DNA from: Silicimonas sp.
Lineage (GTDB): Bacteria > Pseudomonadota > Alphaproteobacteria > Rhodobacterales > Rhodobacteraceae
DNA: 40,334 nt
Assembly: GCA_022824315.1 (NCBI GenBank)
Contig: JAJEAC010000016.1
Coordinates: forward strand, 1 to 40,334
Direction of reading: 5' to 3'
The notes under the pieces are model-generated. The model made no database searches. It was not told the DNA's origin and saw only the letters and a program-made list of their open reading frames with translations. Both the position numbers and the translations under genes were made by a program. This document shows positions 8,160-16,522 of this stretch, piece by piece. Numbering within the stretch: the first letter of the stretch is position 1; each line of letters starts with the position of its first letter.

Positions 8160-8173
8160 GTTGACCCGTCAAC
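8160..8173. promoter_or_regulatory. palindromic operator, copy 2 (MarR candidate)
   Basis: GTTGACCCGTCAAC, the same arms as copy 1 with a different 2-base centre. It lies 38 bp before the marR ATG and 71 bp before the tctC ATG, so binding here could repress both transcripts. Confidence 0.75.
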
Positions 8174-8210
8174 CTATCCGTGAAACCCTGCCGTCATCCG
8201 GGAGGAACAG

Positions 8211-8687
8211 ATGGACACTTCCCTTTCGCCACAGGCGGGTCAGCTGGAGAGGCCGCTGGAGCAGCGCGTGTCGTACCGACTGGCACGGCTTCACGTGAAG
8301 CTGAACGCGCAGGCGACGAGAATTCTCAGGCGGCATGGCGGGCTGACCCTGGTGCAGTGGAGGGTTCTCGTGATGCTGAACGCGTTCACGGAAACGACGG
8401 TCGGGCAGGTGGCGCGCATGACGCGGTTTGACAAGGCCCTGATCAGCAGAACCGTCAAATCGCTGGTCCGGGCGGGGCTTGTGAAAGCCCGGTCGGATGA
8501 CTTGGATCAGCGGCAGCAACTCCTTTCGATGACCGAGTCGGGCGTACGCGTCTTCAACGCTGCCGCACCTCACATGTACGCCCGCCAGGACGCCCTGCTG
8601 GACTCCATGGACGCCACGCAACGCGAGGTCTTGTTTGATGCCCTGGACCGGCTTGAGGACGTCGCGGACCGGGTCGACGCTTTCTGA
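8211..8687 (+). CDS. MarR-family transcriptional regulator
   Basis: 158 aa, the usual MarR length. The winged helix spans about residues 45-110: LTLVQWRVLVML, then VGQVARMTRFDKALISRTVKSLVRAGLVKARSDDLDQRQQLLSMTESG, which matches the recognition helix and the D-x-R-wing of MarR proteins. A GGAGGAA ribosome binding site precedes the ATG. The TGA overlaps the ATG of the sulfatase downstream (TGATG). It most likely binds the two palindromes just upstream and derepresses both the tct-sulfatase operon and its own marR-sulfatase transcript when a ligand, perhaps the transported compound, is present (inference). Confidence 0.93.
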   Translation: MDTSLSPQAGQLERPLEQRVSYRLARLHVKLNAQATRILRRHGGLTLVQWRVLVMLNAFTETTVGQVARMTRFDKALISRTVKSLVRAGLVKARSDDLDQRQQLLSMTESGVRVFNAAAPHMYARQDALLDSMDATQREVLFDALDRLEDVADRVDAF

Positions 8688-10150
8688 TGAGTTCGAATTT
8701 CCTGATCATGATGTCTGACGAGCATCAGGCCCGGGCGCTGGGCTGCGCGGGGCACCCCTTGGCAAGAACGCCAAACCTTGACGCGCTTGCCGACCGGGGA
8801 GTTCGCTTCACCAACGCCTACACGCCTTCGCCCATCTGCGTTCCTGCACGCGCCGGTTTCGCAACCGGCCGGCACGTGCACCAGTTGCGGTGCTGGGACA
8901 ACGCGATGCCTTACACCGGGAGCGTCCCGGGCTGGGGGCATGCGCTTCAGGACAAGGGCATCCGGGTCGAGTCGATCGGTAAGCTCCACTATCGGGACGA
9001 GAGCGACCCAACGGGGTTCGACAGGCAGCATGTGCCGATGCATGTGAAGGACGGCATCGGACAGGTCTGGGGCTCGGTTCGCCGCGAGGCGGAGCGTGTG
9101 GCCAAGGACCGCGATCGCATGCTCGGATCGCATGTCGGGCCCGGGGAATCCGGATACACTCGGTATGACGACGCCGTTGTCAGGCGTACTGAGAGTTGGC
9201 TGGCCGAACGTGCGGCCTCTAGCGACGACGGGCCCTGGTGCCTGTTTGTCGGGCTGGTGGCTCCGCACTTTCCCTTGGTCGTCCCGCAACCCTTCTTTGA
9301 CATGTATCCCGCCGAGCGCCTGCCGGAGGTCAAGCTGCACCCGTCAACAGGCTACCGGCGACATCCTTGGGTGGAACGGCAGAACGCCCTCATGAACAGC
9401 GAGGAGGAGTTTCTGGACCCGGCGGAGCGGCTGGCGGCGATGTCGGCCTATTACGGGCTTTGTTCCTGGATGGATCACAATGTCGGGCGCATTCTGGGTG
9501 CGCTGGAGGCGAGCGGCATGAAGGACAGCACGACGATTGCCTACACGTCCGATCACGGCGACAACGTCGGGGCGCGCGGGCTTTGGGGCAAGTCGAATTT
9601 CTACGAGGAGAGCGTCGCCGTGCCCCTGATCATGGCAGGACCGGACGTGCCGAGGGGCACCTGCGACACGCCCGTGAGCCTGCTGGACCTGTCGCGGACG
9701 GTTGCGGATCATTTCGGATGCGGGATCGATGCGGCAGCCGGCGCGGAGTCACTGGCTGCGATTGCCGCGCGGCCGGAGGAGACAGACCGCGCGGTTTTCA
9801 GCGAATACCATGCCGTCGGCTCTGTTTCGGGCGGCTTCATGCTGCGGCGCGGGCGCTGGAAGCTCAATTGCTATGTCGGGTTCGAGCCGGAGCTCTTCGA
9901 CCTCAAGACGGATCCAGAAGAGATGACGGACCTCGCATCAGATCCCGGCCACTCGGAAGTCCTCGCGGCGTTGGAGTCCGAACTGCGTGCCGTCTGCGAC
10001 CCCGAGAAAGTCAACGCCCAGGCCTTCGCGGACCAGGATGCGCTGATTGCGCGTCACGGAGGGGTTGAAGCGGCGCTCGGACTCGGTGCGCCGGGGGCCA
10101 CTCCGCCTCCTGAAGACGGCCAGGAACCAGCCCGACCTGAGGCGCGATGA
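8687..10150 (+). CDS. type I sulfatase (choline-sulfatase-like)
   Basis: A 487-aa cytoplasmic sulfatase. NFLIMMSDEHQ gives metal ligands D11 and E12; PICVPARAGFATG (49-61) contains the C-x-P-x-R signature with C51 as the formylglycine precursor. YTSDHGDNVGARGLWGKSNFYEES holds the second metal site and a Lys expected to contact sulfate. Its pattern and length are closer to choline-sulfatase/BetC-like enzymes than to the first sulfatase in this window, so the two probably act on different esters or positions. It is translationally coupled to marR (TGATG). The C-terminus is a loose Pro/Glu-rich tail. Confidence 0.9.
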   Translation: MSSNFLIMMSDEHQARALGCAGHPLARTPNLDALADRGVRFTNAYTPSPICVPARAGFATGRHVHQLRCWDNAMPYTGSVPGWGHALQDKGIRVESIGKLHYRDESDPTGFDRQHVPMHVKDGIGQVWGSVRREAERVAKDRDRMLGSHVGPGESGYTRYDDAVVRRTESWLAERAASSDDGPWCLFVGLVAPHFPLVVPQPFFDMYPAERLPEVKLHPSTGYRRHPWVERQNALMNSEEEFLDPAERLAAMSAYYGLCSWMDHNVGRILGALEASGMKDSTTIAYTSDHGDNVGARGLWGKSNFYEESVAVPLIMAGPDVPRGTCDTPVSLLDLSRTVADHFGCGIDAAAGAESLAAIAARPEETDRAVFSEYHAVGSVSGGFMLRRGRWKLNCYVGFEPELFDLKTDPEEMTDLASDPGHSEVLAALESELRAVCDPEKVNAQAFADQDALIARHGGVEAALGLGAPGATPPPEDGQEPARPEAR

Positions 10151-10163
10151 TGACCGGCTTGCG

Positions 10164-10733
10164 CTATCGCCCCATGGCAAAGAACTCGTCGTTGGGGCGC
10201 ATGGACGTGAAATTCGCCATCCTGTTGCTCATCGCGAAGAACGCGGAAATCCCGGCGATGTCCCAGATGTCCTCGTCGCTGAAGCCATGCTCCTGCAGCG
10301 CTTCGAAATCCGCATTGCAAATCGCGCGGGAGTCGCTGGACACCTTCAGGGCAAAATCAAGCATCGCCTTCTGGCGGGGCGTGATGTCGGCCTTGCGATG
10401 GTTCACCGCGACCTGATCCGCGATGGTCGGGTTCCTTGCGCGTATCCGAAGAATGGCGCCATGTGCGATCACGCAATACGGGCAACCGTTGTCGTTGGAC
10501 GTGGCCACGACGATCATTTCACGCTCGGCCTGGGTCAGGCCGCTGTCACGCTCCATGAGCGCGTCGTGATACGCCATGAATGCCCTGAACTCGTCCGGTC
10601 GGTGCGCCAGGACAAGAAAGACGTTCGGAACGAACCCGACCTTCTCCTGAACCGCCAGGACAATCTCCCTGATATCGTCAGGCATGTCCTTGATGTCGGG
10701 AACGGGGTATCGGCTGACGGACTTTCCGGTCAT
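10164..10733 (-). CDS. AhpD-like / carboxymuconolactone decarboxylase-family protein
   Basis: 189 aa, the length of uncharacterised peroxidase-related enzymes. It contains NGCPYCVIAHG (82-92), the C-x-x-C plus His motif (C84, C87, H91) that gives AhpD-fold proteins thiol peroxidase or disulfide reductase activity. VGFVPNVF (32-39) is also typical of this subgroup. It ends 13 bases from the stop of the convergent sulfatase and is followed upstream, on the same strand, by a rhodanese, so a small redox/sulfur pair is plausible. The true substrate is unknown. Confidence 0.88.
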   Translation of the reverse strand: MTGKSVSRYPVPDIKDMPDDIREIVLAVQEKVGFVPNVFLVLAHRPDEFRAFMAYHDALMERDSGLTQAEREMIVVATSNDNGCPYCVIAHGAILRIRARNPTIADQVAVNHRKADITPRQKAMLDFALKVSSDSRAICNADFEALQEHGFSDEDIWDIAGISAFFAMSNRMANFTSMRPNDEFFAMGR

Positions 10734-10775
10734 GGCGTCATGCTCCTCCCCAAGGCTCCGGCATCCATCAGGACC

Positions 10776-11189
10776 TCACGTCTCCCCGCTGCGCGGCCCA
10801 GGCCTTTCGACGGGGCCGCCGAGCCTCTCCCAGGACGAGAACCCATCCTTAAGGTGCGAGGCCTCGAACCCCATATCCTTGAGCGTGGCAACGGTAAGGG
10901 CCGACCGCCACCCGCTTGCACAGTGAAACACGTATGTCTTGCCCTCCTGCCCGAAAACCTCCCTGAAGTAAGGGCTTTCAGGGTCAATCCAGAACTCGAC
11001 CATGCCGCGTGGCGCGTGCACGCTGCCGGGGATGAAGCCCGTCCTCTCGCGCTCGCGAATGTCGCGGATATCAACGATGACGACGTTTGGGTCATCGACC
11101 GCGGCGACAAGGTCCGAAGTTTCGACCTCGTCAATCCGGGCGCGTGCTTCGGCGACCATTTGTGCGGACGTCTTCCTTAGGGTCGGCAT
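10776..11189 (-). CDS. rhodanese-domain sulfurtransferase
   Basis: A single-domain rhodanese of 137 aa. VVIVDIRDIRERERTGFIPGSVHAPRG (36-62) is the CH2A/substrate segment and HCASGWRS (89-96) is the active-site loop with catalytic C90. Such proteins move sulfane sulfur, for example from thiosulfate to cyanide or to a protein thiol. It lies 42 bp upstream of the AhpD-like gene on the same strand and is likely co-transcribed. No signal peptide is seen. Confidence 0.92.
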   Translation of the reverse strand: MPTLRKTSAQMVAEARARIDEVETSDLVAAVDDPNVVIVDIRDIRERERTGFIPGSVHAPRGMVEFWIDPESPYFREVFGQEGKTYVFHCASGWRSALTVATLKDMGFEASHLKDGFSSWERLGGPVERPGPRSGET

Positions 11190-11618
11190 GGATCAAGTCC
11201 TGTCATTCGAGATGCGGTCCACGTGTTACTGGCATGCGCACGGTTGTGCGGCAAGAGTTCCTAAGCACCGGACAGGTGCCGACATGAGCACTGATGAGCG
11301 CATCTGGCCAAGCCGGGAGTGCGTAGCTGGAAATGGAATGAAGAACGCGACTTTGCATGGGTGGCCACGCATTGATCGCCGGGACGCTGCTCGAATGTCC
11401 AACCTACTGTCCCGCAGCGGAATGGAGGATGGCCGGCCTGAGAACGCGGACGCGAAATTCCCCAATGTCGGCTGCAGTCCGTGGCGGGCATGCATTTCTT
11501 GACGCACCTTTGATCCCGGCGTGGCAGCAAAAGTGACTCCAACGCTGCATTTCACGAATGTCGGCCAGACATGACTTTCTGGGCGTGGCCAGGCTTCTCG
11601 TGAGGTCCCGTCTGAAGC
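11190..11618. other. gene-free stretch upstream of rhodanese
   Basis: 429 bases, apparently lower in GC than the flanking genes. Short frames exist on both strands, but I recognise no domain and no start signals. It should contain the promoter of the rhodanese-AhpD pair on the minus strand. Its base composition and its position next to a broken gene pair suggest imported or decaying DNA. Confidence 0.4.
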
Positions 11619-12134
11619 TCAAGCGATGTCGGGGAGCGGCTTAGGGACTTCGATTTGCTTCAGTTCGGCAAGCAATCGCCTTGCTTGATCCAGGCGCCCA
11701 TCTGAAACTTTTTCCGGCTTTCGGCGCTCAGTTTCTGCCCAGGGGTCTTTGCATCCTTCATGAGACGGGAAGACAGCGCTGGCCGCCAATTCCAAGGCCA
11801 CGGATGTCGCCGCCGCAGCGGTCCGGACGAACTTGCGGCGTACGGGCGAGTCATCATTTTCCGGCTGATAATTTACGGAATAAATCGAGTAAGTGCCGCC
11901 CCAATCCGCGCGCCGCCGTTCTTTGTTGAGGTTTCCCAGAAGAGAACCCATCTTTGCCGAGACCGCGACATCCTCACTGTAGGGGCCGTCGTTCCTATAG
12001 GCGAACCGAGGACTATCGTCCAAGCCAGTAACGGCGAGCAGGTAGGCAATCTTCTGGAGGCGGGTTTGGCCCGTGATTTCCCCTCCGGCATCGCGAACGA
12101 TGGCTTCGACCAGATCAGGATTCACTTGTGACAT
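11619..12134 (-). CDS. YwgA-like protein, orphaned partner of an HD hydrolase
   Basis: 171 aa. The N-terminal half reads NPDLVEAIVRDAGGEITGQTRLQK (5-28), then IAYLL and FAYRNDGPYSEDV. The pattern G-(R/Q)-T-x-LQK-x-x-Y-L followed by a Y-x-x-x-GPYS element is typical of YwgA-like and related Panacea/SocA-like winged-helix proteins. The C-terminus is charged and ends at a natural stop. Just upstream and overlapping by 13 bases is the remnant of an HD-domain phosphohydrolase gene; ywfO (HD) and ywgA are also neighbours in Bacillus subtilis, as I recall. The pair is therefore ancestral, and this half appears intact while its partner is dead. The role is unknown. Confidence 0.7.
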   Translation of the reverse strand: MSQVNPDLVEAIVRDAGGEITGQTRLQKIAYLLAVTGLDDSPRFAYRNDGPYSEDVAVSAKMGSLLGNLNKERRRADWGGTYSIYSVNYQPENDDSPVRRKFVRTAAAATSVALELAASAVFPSHEGCKDPWAETERRKPEKVSDGRLDQARRLLAELKQIEVPKPLPDIA

Positions 12135-12792
12135 GCATTCACCTCGTTTTCGACGATTTCATTTATCTTGCGTTCGAGCTCCGGGCATTCCCGATCGAAA
12201 TAGGCACGGGTCAATTTGAACTCTTTGAGACCTGCCGCAACTTCTGAGCGTTGCTCCGGATCGATCAGTGACCCGCCTTCGGTTCGGACGTTGATTTGCT
12301 CAAGTGGCCCACGCGATTCACTGACAGTCTTGTAGGGCGACCTGCTTTCTTCACCCGTCAGGATGATCGGGACATCGTCCGTCCCTCTTTCCTGTACTTT
12401 CGATTCTTGCAGCTCAAGGAGAACTCTTGCGAAACATTTATCGATTTCCTGGATGTGTGATGAATGACCTTCATTCCCTGGGTCTATCTCGTGATGATCC
12501 TATGCCCGAATATCGATGCACTTGAAGAGCTTCCTGTCCTGGAGGCGCTCCGCGAAAGTCCTGATCAACGGATCTTCAGCTTCACGCAACAGCGACAGCG
12601 AGCTCGAGACTACCGTGTCATCAAGGTCGGTCGCGGTTTTGATATCCCTCGGTGCCTTGGCAAATTTCACGAGGGGATGGCTGCCGGAAAGACCGACCTT
12701 CCCTTGGCTCTCCACAACGTGCGCTCCAGTTGCTGATCGGTATCAAATGCGATCAGGTCGTGAAGCGGGTCGCGGACTCTTTGCTTTGCAAT
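12122..12792 (-). pseudogene. HD-superfamily phosphohydrolase pseudogene (YwfO-like)
   Basis: Three pieces of one protein can be read on the minus strand. The N-terminus is AKQRVRDPLHDLIAFDTDQQ followed by LERTLWR, preceded by ATT where an ATG would be expected (12792). It then jumps, with a change of frame near 12700-12711, straight to the C-terminal half (SGSHPLVKFAKAPRDIK, LDDTVVSSSLSLLREAEDP, RKLFKCIDIRA). The whole HD metal-site core, roughly 200 residues, is missing. An in-frame TAG follows FKCIDIRA at about 12497-12499. After it the same frame stays open for more than 100 codons and ends in VNACHK at 12122, overlapping the YwgA-like start. Deletion, nonsense codon and lost start together make a clear pseudogene. 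Confidence 0.8.
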
Positions 12793-13037
12793 GGTCTGCC
12801 GATGTGCCCCGTTCCGGTATGAGCTGCAACACATTTTATGGCGGTCGTTTGTGCTGTCGGCACAGGATGTTGCAAGTCGGTCAGAATCGTGATCACAGAT
12901 TGCCTTCAGTTCGACCATGACCTGCTTGCCGACAATGCATGGGAAGTTCATGCGCGCACGGAGGATGCCGGCATGGATGTGGTGTCATTCCAGCAATTTC
13001 CTCTTGCAAAGCCGGGTGGGTCGGCCGAGCATTGAGC

Positions 13038-13880
13038 ATGTTCCAACCATGCCTAGTGCAGTCAGACATCGACTCTTTTCAGCGCGATGGCGTTGTGCTG
13101 ATCAAGGGTCTTTTCGCCGAACATGTTGATACTATCCGTGCGGGCATTGAGCGAAATATGGCGGAGCCCGGTCCCTACGCGGCCGAGAATCTCAAGTCAG
13201 GCGACAGCGGGCGGTTCTTTGACGATTACTGCAACTGGACGCGCATCCCGGAATTCGAGGAGGTACTGCACCATTCTCCTGCTGCCGAGGTTGCCGCTGA
13301 CCTCATGCAGTCGGACACGGCGCAGTTCTTTCATGAGCACGTGCTGGTCAAGGAGCCCGGCACTTCGAAACCCACGCCATGGCATCAGGACGGGCCATAC
13401 TACTTTGTCGCAGGCCGACAGACCGTAAGCTTCTGGTCACCGGTCGATCCGGTCACCGATGCCACGCTGCGCTGCGTCGCAGGTTCGCACCTCTGGTCGA
13501 AGCCGGTGCTGCCGACACGTTGGCTGAACGAGGACAATTTCTACCCTGACGAAGATGCCTACATGCCTGTGCCCGATCCTGACGCAGAGGGCATGGAAAT
13601 TCGAGAATGGCCGATGCAACCGGGCGACGCGGTTGCGTTCAGCTTTGACATTCTGCACGGAGCCCGCGGCAACGTCTCGACCGGCCGTCGGCGTGCATTC
13701 TCTCTCCGTTTCGTTGGCGACGACGCACGCTATGTCGAACGACCGGGCCGAACCTCGCCGCCGTTCCCCGGGCACGGAATGGTCTCTGGGGAGAGGCTTC
13801 GGGAAGACTGGTTCCCGATTGCCTTCACGCGGAAGGACGCGAAAGAGGGTCCAACAGCACTTGCCGCAGGCTCGGCGTAG
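13038..13880 (+). CDS. phytanoyl-CoA dioxygenase (PhyH) family protein
   Basis: 280 aa, typical for bacterial PhyH Fe(II)/2-oxoglutarate oxygenases. WHQDGPYYFV (115-124) gives the H116-x-D118 iron ligands, H207 in ILHGARGN is the distal histidine, and an Arg in GRRRAFSLRF (216-225) should bind 2-oxoglutarate. I chose ATG 13038 (MFQPCLVQSD); the open frame extends 33 codons upstream, but that part is Cys/Gly-rich and overlaps accessory sequence. These enzymes hydroxylate small molecules or acyl chains. The gene faces a Rieske oxygenase 322 bp downstream. The substrate is unknown. Confidence 0.9.
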   Translation: MFQPCLVQSDIDSFQRDGVVLIKGLFAEHVDTIRAGIERNMAEPGPYAAENLKSGDSGRFFDDYCNWTRIPEFEEVLHHSPAAEVAADLMQSDTAQFFHEHVLVKEPGTSKPTPWHQDGPYYFVAGRQTVSFWSPVDPVTDATLRCVAGSHLWSKPVLPTRWLNEDNFYPDEDAYMPVPDPDAEGMEIREWPMQPGDAVAFSFDILHGARGNVSTGRRRAFSLRFVGDDARYVERPGRTSPPFPGHGMVSGERLREDWFPIAFTRKDAKEGPTALAAGSA

Positions 13881-14202
13881 AAATCGACCGGGCCACGAGA
13901 CAGCAGCGGAGAAAGCCAGAATTCTTGCGCAGATGCCGGATCGCGTCGGCAATTCCGCTTGCAGCAGGGATGCACTGCACGAAGGGTGGGACGGACGACG
14001 TTGTCAGTACGGCGGCACGCATGGACGGCAAGGTGCTCGAGCCGGTGCAGGCAGCAGCAGCAACTTTCGACATTTTGACGGTTTCAGGCCCATCCTCCAT
14101 GCGCCGAGTGCCTTGAACAATCTGCTTTCCAGGCCGTAGGTCGGCTGCTGCCGTGCTTGCCTTGGCAGAAGCCGAGGTCTGCCAAGTCTGGCGGGATGGT
14201 CG
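13881..14202. other. gene-free stretch between convergent oxygenase genes
   Basis: 322 bases between the stops of the PhyH gene (plus) and the Rieske gene (minus). Small frames on both strands show no recognisable domain. I saw no stem-loop with a T-run, although both transcripts must end here. It may hold remnants of a lost gene. Confidence 0.4.
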
Positions 14203-15288
14203 CTACCCGGCTCGTGCTCGAACCTGGTCAGGCTGCTCAGGACCGGGCGTGTCGGCCGACGTCCCGAAATCAAGGCGCTCGTCTTCCAAGAGAAGCTCGC
14301 CGTCCGGATAGAACTGCGCGCAGTATCGCCGGAATTTCATGATTTCGCCGTCCGAACGGCAAAGAAGCGGTCGGGGGCGGAATGTCTTTCTGCGCCAAAT
14401 GACGACGTCCTGCATGACGTCGTGTCGTTGCGCCGAAATCAGGATCTTGTTCAGGACCCGTGTGCGCAGCTTCACGGGAAGGAAGCGCATTCCGGCGATC
14501 GGGCGCTTCGGGCTCCGCAACAGCCGTACCTGGCTGACCAGGGTCATTTCAATGTCCGTGCCGTCGATCGGTGTCGCGAGCACCCAAAGCCGGGAATCGA
14601 TTCCGATCGAATGCTCACGAATCTCAACGATGGAGTACCCAAGCCCATGTATGCTGGAGACGGCAGATACATCATACTTGAAGATCTCAAGGCCCGCGAT
14701 TGCCCGGGTTCGCTTGAAATCGAAACTGCCCTTGAGGCAGGCGCCTTCGAACACGAGCGGGCCCACCCTGTCGACGCTGTCGTAGCCGTGCACGTATCGC
14801 AAGTGTCCAAGGTCCACGGAGTTTTCGGTCGTTTCCTGTGGATGTCCTGCAAACCGCACGCTCCAGATTTCAAGTCCGCTCCAATCGCGCCCTTGCGGAG
14901 GTGGCGCTGGAAGCTGCCATTGGGGCGACCGGTCACCGATGCCGTGCCAGGCAAAGATCAACCCCTCGATTTCGCTCGTTGCGAACACCCGCAGTCTGGC
15001 GGACTTCGGCGCGGGTGCATATGGCGTTGCGACACATAGGCCGGCGGCGTCGTACTCGAACCCGTGAAACGGACAAACCAGGCAACCGTTGCGCACCCGG
15101 CCCCCGGCATCGGGGCTCAAGTCGGCACCCAGATGCGGACAGACTGCCTCGGCCACGCAGACGTCGCCCGCATCGTTGCACCAGGCCACAACCTGATTGC
15201 CGAGCCAAGTCTTTTTCAGGAGACCGGACCTTTCGATCGCTTCGCGCTGTGCGACGAAATACCAACCCTCCGGGAATGGATTGAGCAT
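14203..15288 (-). CDS. Rieske [2Fe-2S] non-heme iron oxygenase
   Basis: 361 aa. The Rieske domain is N-terminal: C50-P-H52 and C72-P-F-H75, in AVCPHLGAD and LVCPFHGF. The catalytic domain follows with ENSVDLGHLRYVHGY (155-169), whose D159 links the centres and whose H162 and H167 bind the mononuclear iron. This layout, with EN-x-VD-x-x-H-x-x-x-VH, resembles the KshA/DAF-36 (sterol or steroid) oxygenase branch more than ring-hydroxylating alpha subunits. A separate reductase would be needed and is not in the window. The C-terminus ends in a Pro/Gln-rich tail. Confidence 0.9.
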   Translation of the reverse strand: MLNPFPEGWYFVAQREAIERSGLLKKTWLGNQVVAWCNDAGDVCVAEAVCPHLGADLSPDAGGRVRNGCLVCPFHGFEYDAAGLCVATPYAPAPKSARLRVFATSEIEGLIFAWHGIGDRSPQWQLPAPPPQGRDWSGLEIWSVRFAGHPQETTENSVDLGHLRYVHGYDSVDRVGPLVFEGACLKGSFDFKRTRAIAGLEIFKYDVSAVSSIHGLGYSIVEIREHSIGIDSRLWVLATPIDGTDIEMTLVSQVRLLRSPKRPIAGMRFLPVKLRTRVLNKILISAQRHDVMQDVVIWRRKTFRPRPLLCRSDGEIMKFRRYCAQFYPDGELLLEDERLDFGTSADTPGPEQPDQVRARAG

Positions 15289-15757
15289 AGGACCTTCATA
15301 TCTTGGTTGCTCGGGCCTTGTCCATCGGGAAGACGGTCACGCACCGGGCGCCGCAACAGTTCTGACGTCACGAAAAGGTGTCGAGGGATCCCCATGCCCC
15401 GTTCCACGACGGGAGGCCTGCCAACTGGATTGACGCGGACTTGCCCACGCTCGGTTCGGATGCCGCTGTCGATGCGAGAGTTCCCGCCGCATCGAAGCAA
15501 TTCGGGTGAACGACCGTGTGCACGGAATCGAGCTGCGCGAAAATGGTTTCCCGCGTCGCGGACACGCGCAGTGATCCACCGCCATTGGAAGCCCTGTTCA
15601 TGGGGGCAGCCGCGAGGCCCGCGCACACCATCCTTCGCTGCGCCGCCGCCGTCGCTCTTTGGTAGGCGGAACGTCCCAATGCGGTGCCGCTTCGCGTGCA
15701 GAGTGCATGCGGATCGGACAGGGGGGACACGTCATCGAGGCGCAAGGTCAAATGTGC
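15289..15757. other. gene-free stretch upstream of Rieske gene and tungstate operon
   Basis: About 470 bases between divergent genes. A 131-aa minus-strand frame (15368-15763) spans much of it but has moderate third-position GC, no clear ribosome binding site and no recognisable domain, so I do not call it. The region must carry the Rieske promoter and, at its right end, the tungstate-operon promoter. Confidence 0.45.
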
Positions 15758-15788
15758 TTGCAAAACTTCCGAATACCGTTAGTATTAT
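15758..15788 (+). promoter_or_regulatory. candidate promoter and operator of the tungstate/molybdate operon
   Basis: An AT-rich patch ahead of the permease gene contains a -35-like TTGCAA (15758-15763) and TAGTAT (15780-15785) 16 bases later. An interrupted inverted repeat, AATAC-N5-GTATT (15772-15786), overlaps the -10 position, which is where a repressor of an oxyanion transporter would act. The regulator encoded as the last gene of the operon is the natural candidate to bind it. This is inference from position and symmetry; it does not match the classic ModE site closely. Confidence 0.4.
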
Positions 15789-15814
15789 GAAAAATTTGCA
15801 GAGAAAAGTAAATT

Positions 15815-16522
15815 ATGCAGCAAATTGGCGAAGCTATCGAACTGGCCATCGGACTGCTTCTCGCGGCGGACGCCGATCTCCTCGAGATCGTGACGCTGTC
15901 GCTGTATGTCAGCTTGTCCGCCACGTCGATTGCCTGCGTACTGGGCCTGCCCCTTGGAGCGATTCTTGCGGTGACCCGGTTTCCGGGCCGCGGCCCGGTC
16001 CTTGTGCTGATCAACGCGCTGATGGGGTTGCCGCCTGTCGTGGTCGGCCTGATCGTCTATCTCCATCTTTCGCGCTCGGGACCGCTGGGCTTCCTCGGGC
16101 TGCTCTATACGCCGACCGCGATGATCATTGCGCAGACGATCCTCATCGCCCCCATCGTGGTGGCCTTGTCGCGCCAGGTTCTCGAAGACCTGCATCTCGA
16201 ATATGCGGAGCAATTTCGTTCCCTTGCCCTTTCCGCACGTCAGATCATCCAGGCACTGCTATGGGATGGCCGCTTCGCGCTCTTTACCGTCGCCCTCGCG
16301 GGCTTCGGACGTGCCGTGGCGGAAGTTGGGGCTGTCATGATCGTGGGCGGCAACATAGATCATCTGACTCGGGTCATGACGACCGCGATTACGCTTGAGA
16401 CGTCGAGAGGCAACCTTCCCCTTGCCCTGGCCCTTGGCATGGTGCTGCTGGCACTTGCCATGGCCGTGACGGCGGCAGTGCACGGGCTCCGTGCCGGCAC
16501 CGCTGGACATGCCGATGCCTGA
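15815..16522 (+). CDS. tupB: tungstate/molybdate-type ABC transporter permease
   Basis: 235 aa with about five to six membrane helices. LSATSIACVLGLPLGAILAVTRFPGRG (30-56) and NALMGLPPVVVGLIVYLHLSRSGPLG match the TupB/WtpB permease pattern. GRAVAEVGAVMIVGGNIDHLTRVMTTAI is the EAA-like coupling loop characteristic of TupB/ModB proteins. The ATG at 15815 follows an A-rich, weak ribosome binding site. The next gene begins within or just after its end. Tungstate versus molybdate cannot be decided from this subunit. Confidence 0.9.
   Translation: MQQIGEAIELAIGLLLAADADLLEIVTLSLYVSLSATSIACVLGLPLGAILAVTRFPGRGPVLVLINALMGLPPVVVGLIVYLHLSRSGPLGFLGLLYTPTAMIIAQTILIAPIVVALSRQVLEDLHLEYAEQFRSLALSARQIIQALLWDGRFALFTVALAGFGRAVAEVGAVMIVGGNIDHLTRVMTTAITLETSRGNLPLALALGMVLLALAMAVTAAVHGLRAGTAGHADA

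Noticed and set aside
13825..14100. 91-aa minus-strand frame between the two oxygenases
   Set aside because: Overlaps the PhyH gene end and has no recognisable motif.
15368..15763. 131-aa minus-strand frame upstream of the Rieske gene
   Set aside because: Only moderate third-position GC, no convincing ribosome binding site, no family recognised; kept as unexplained spacer.
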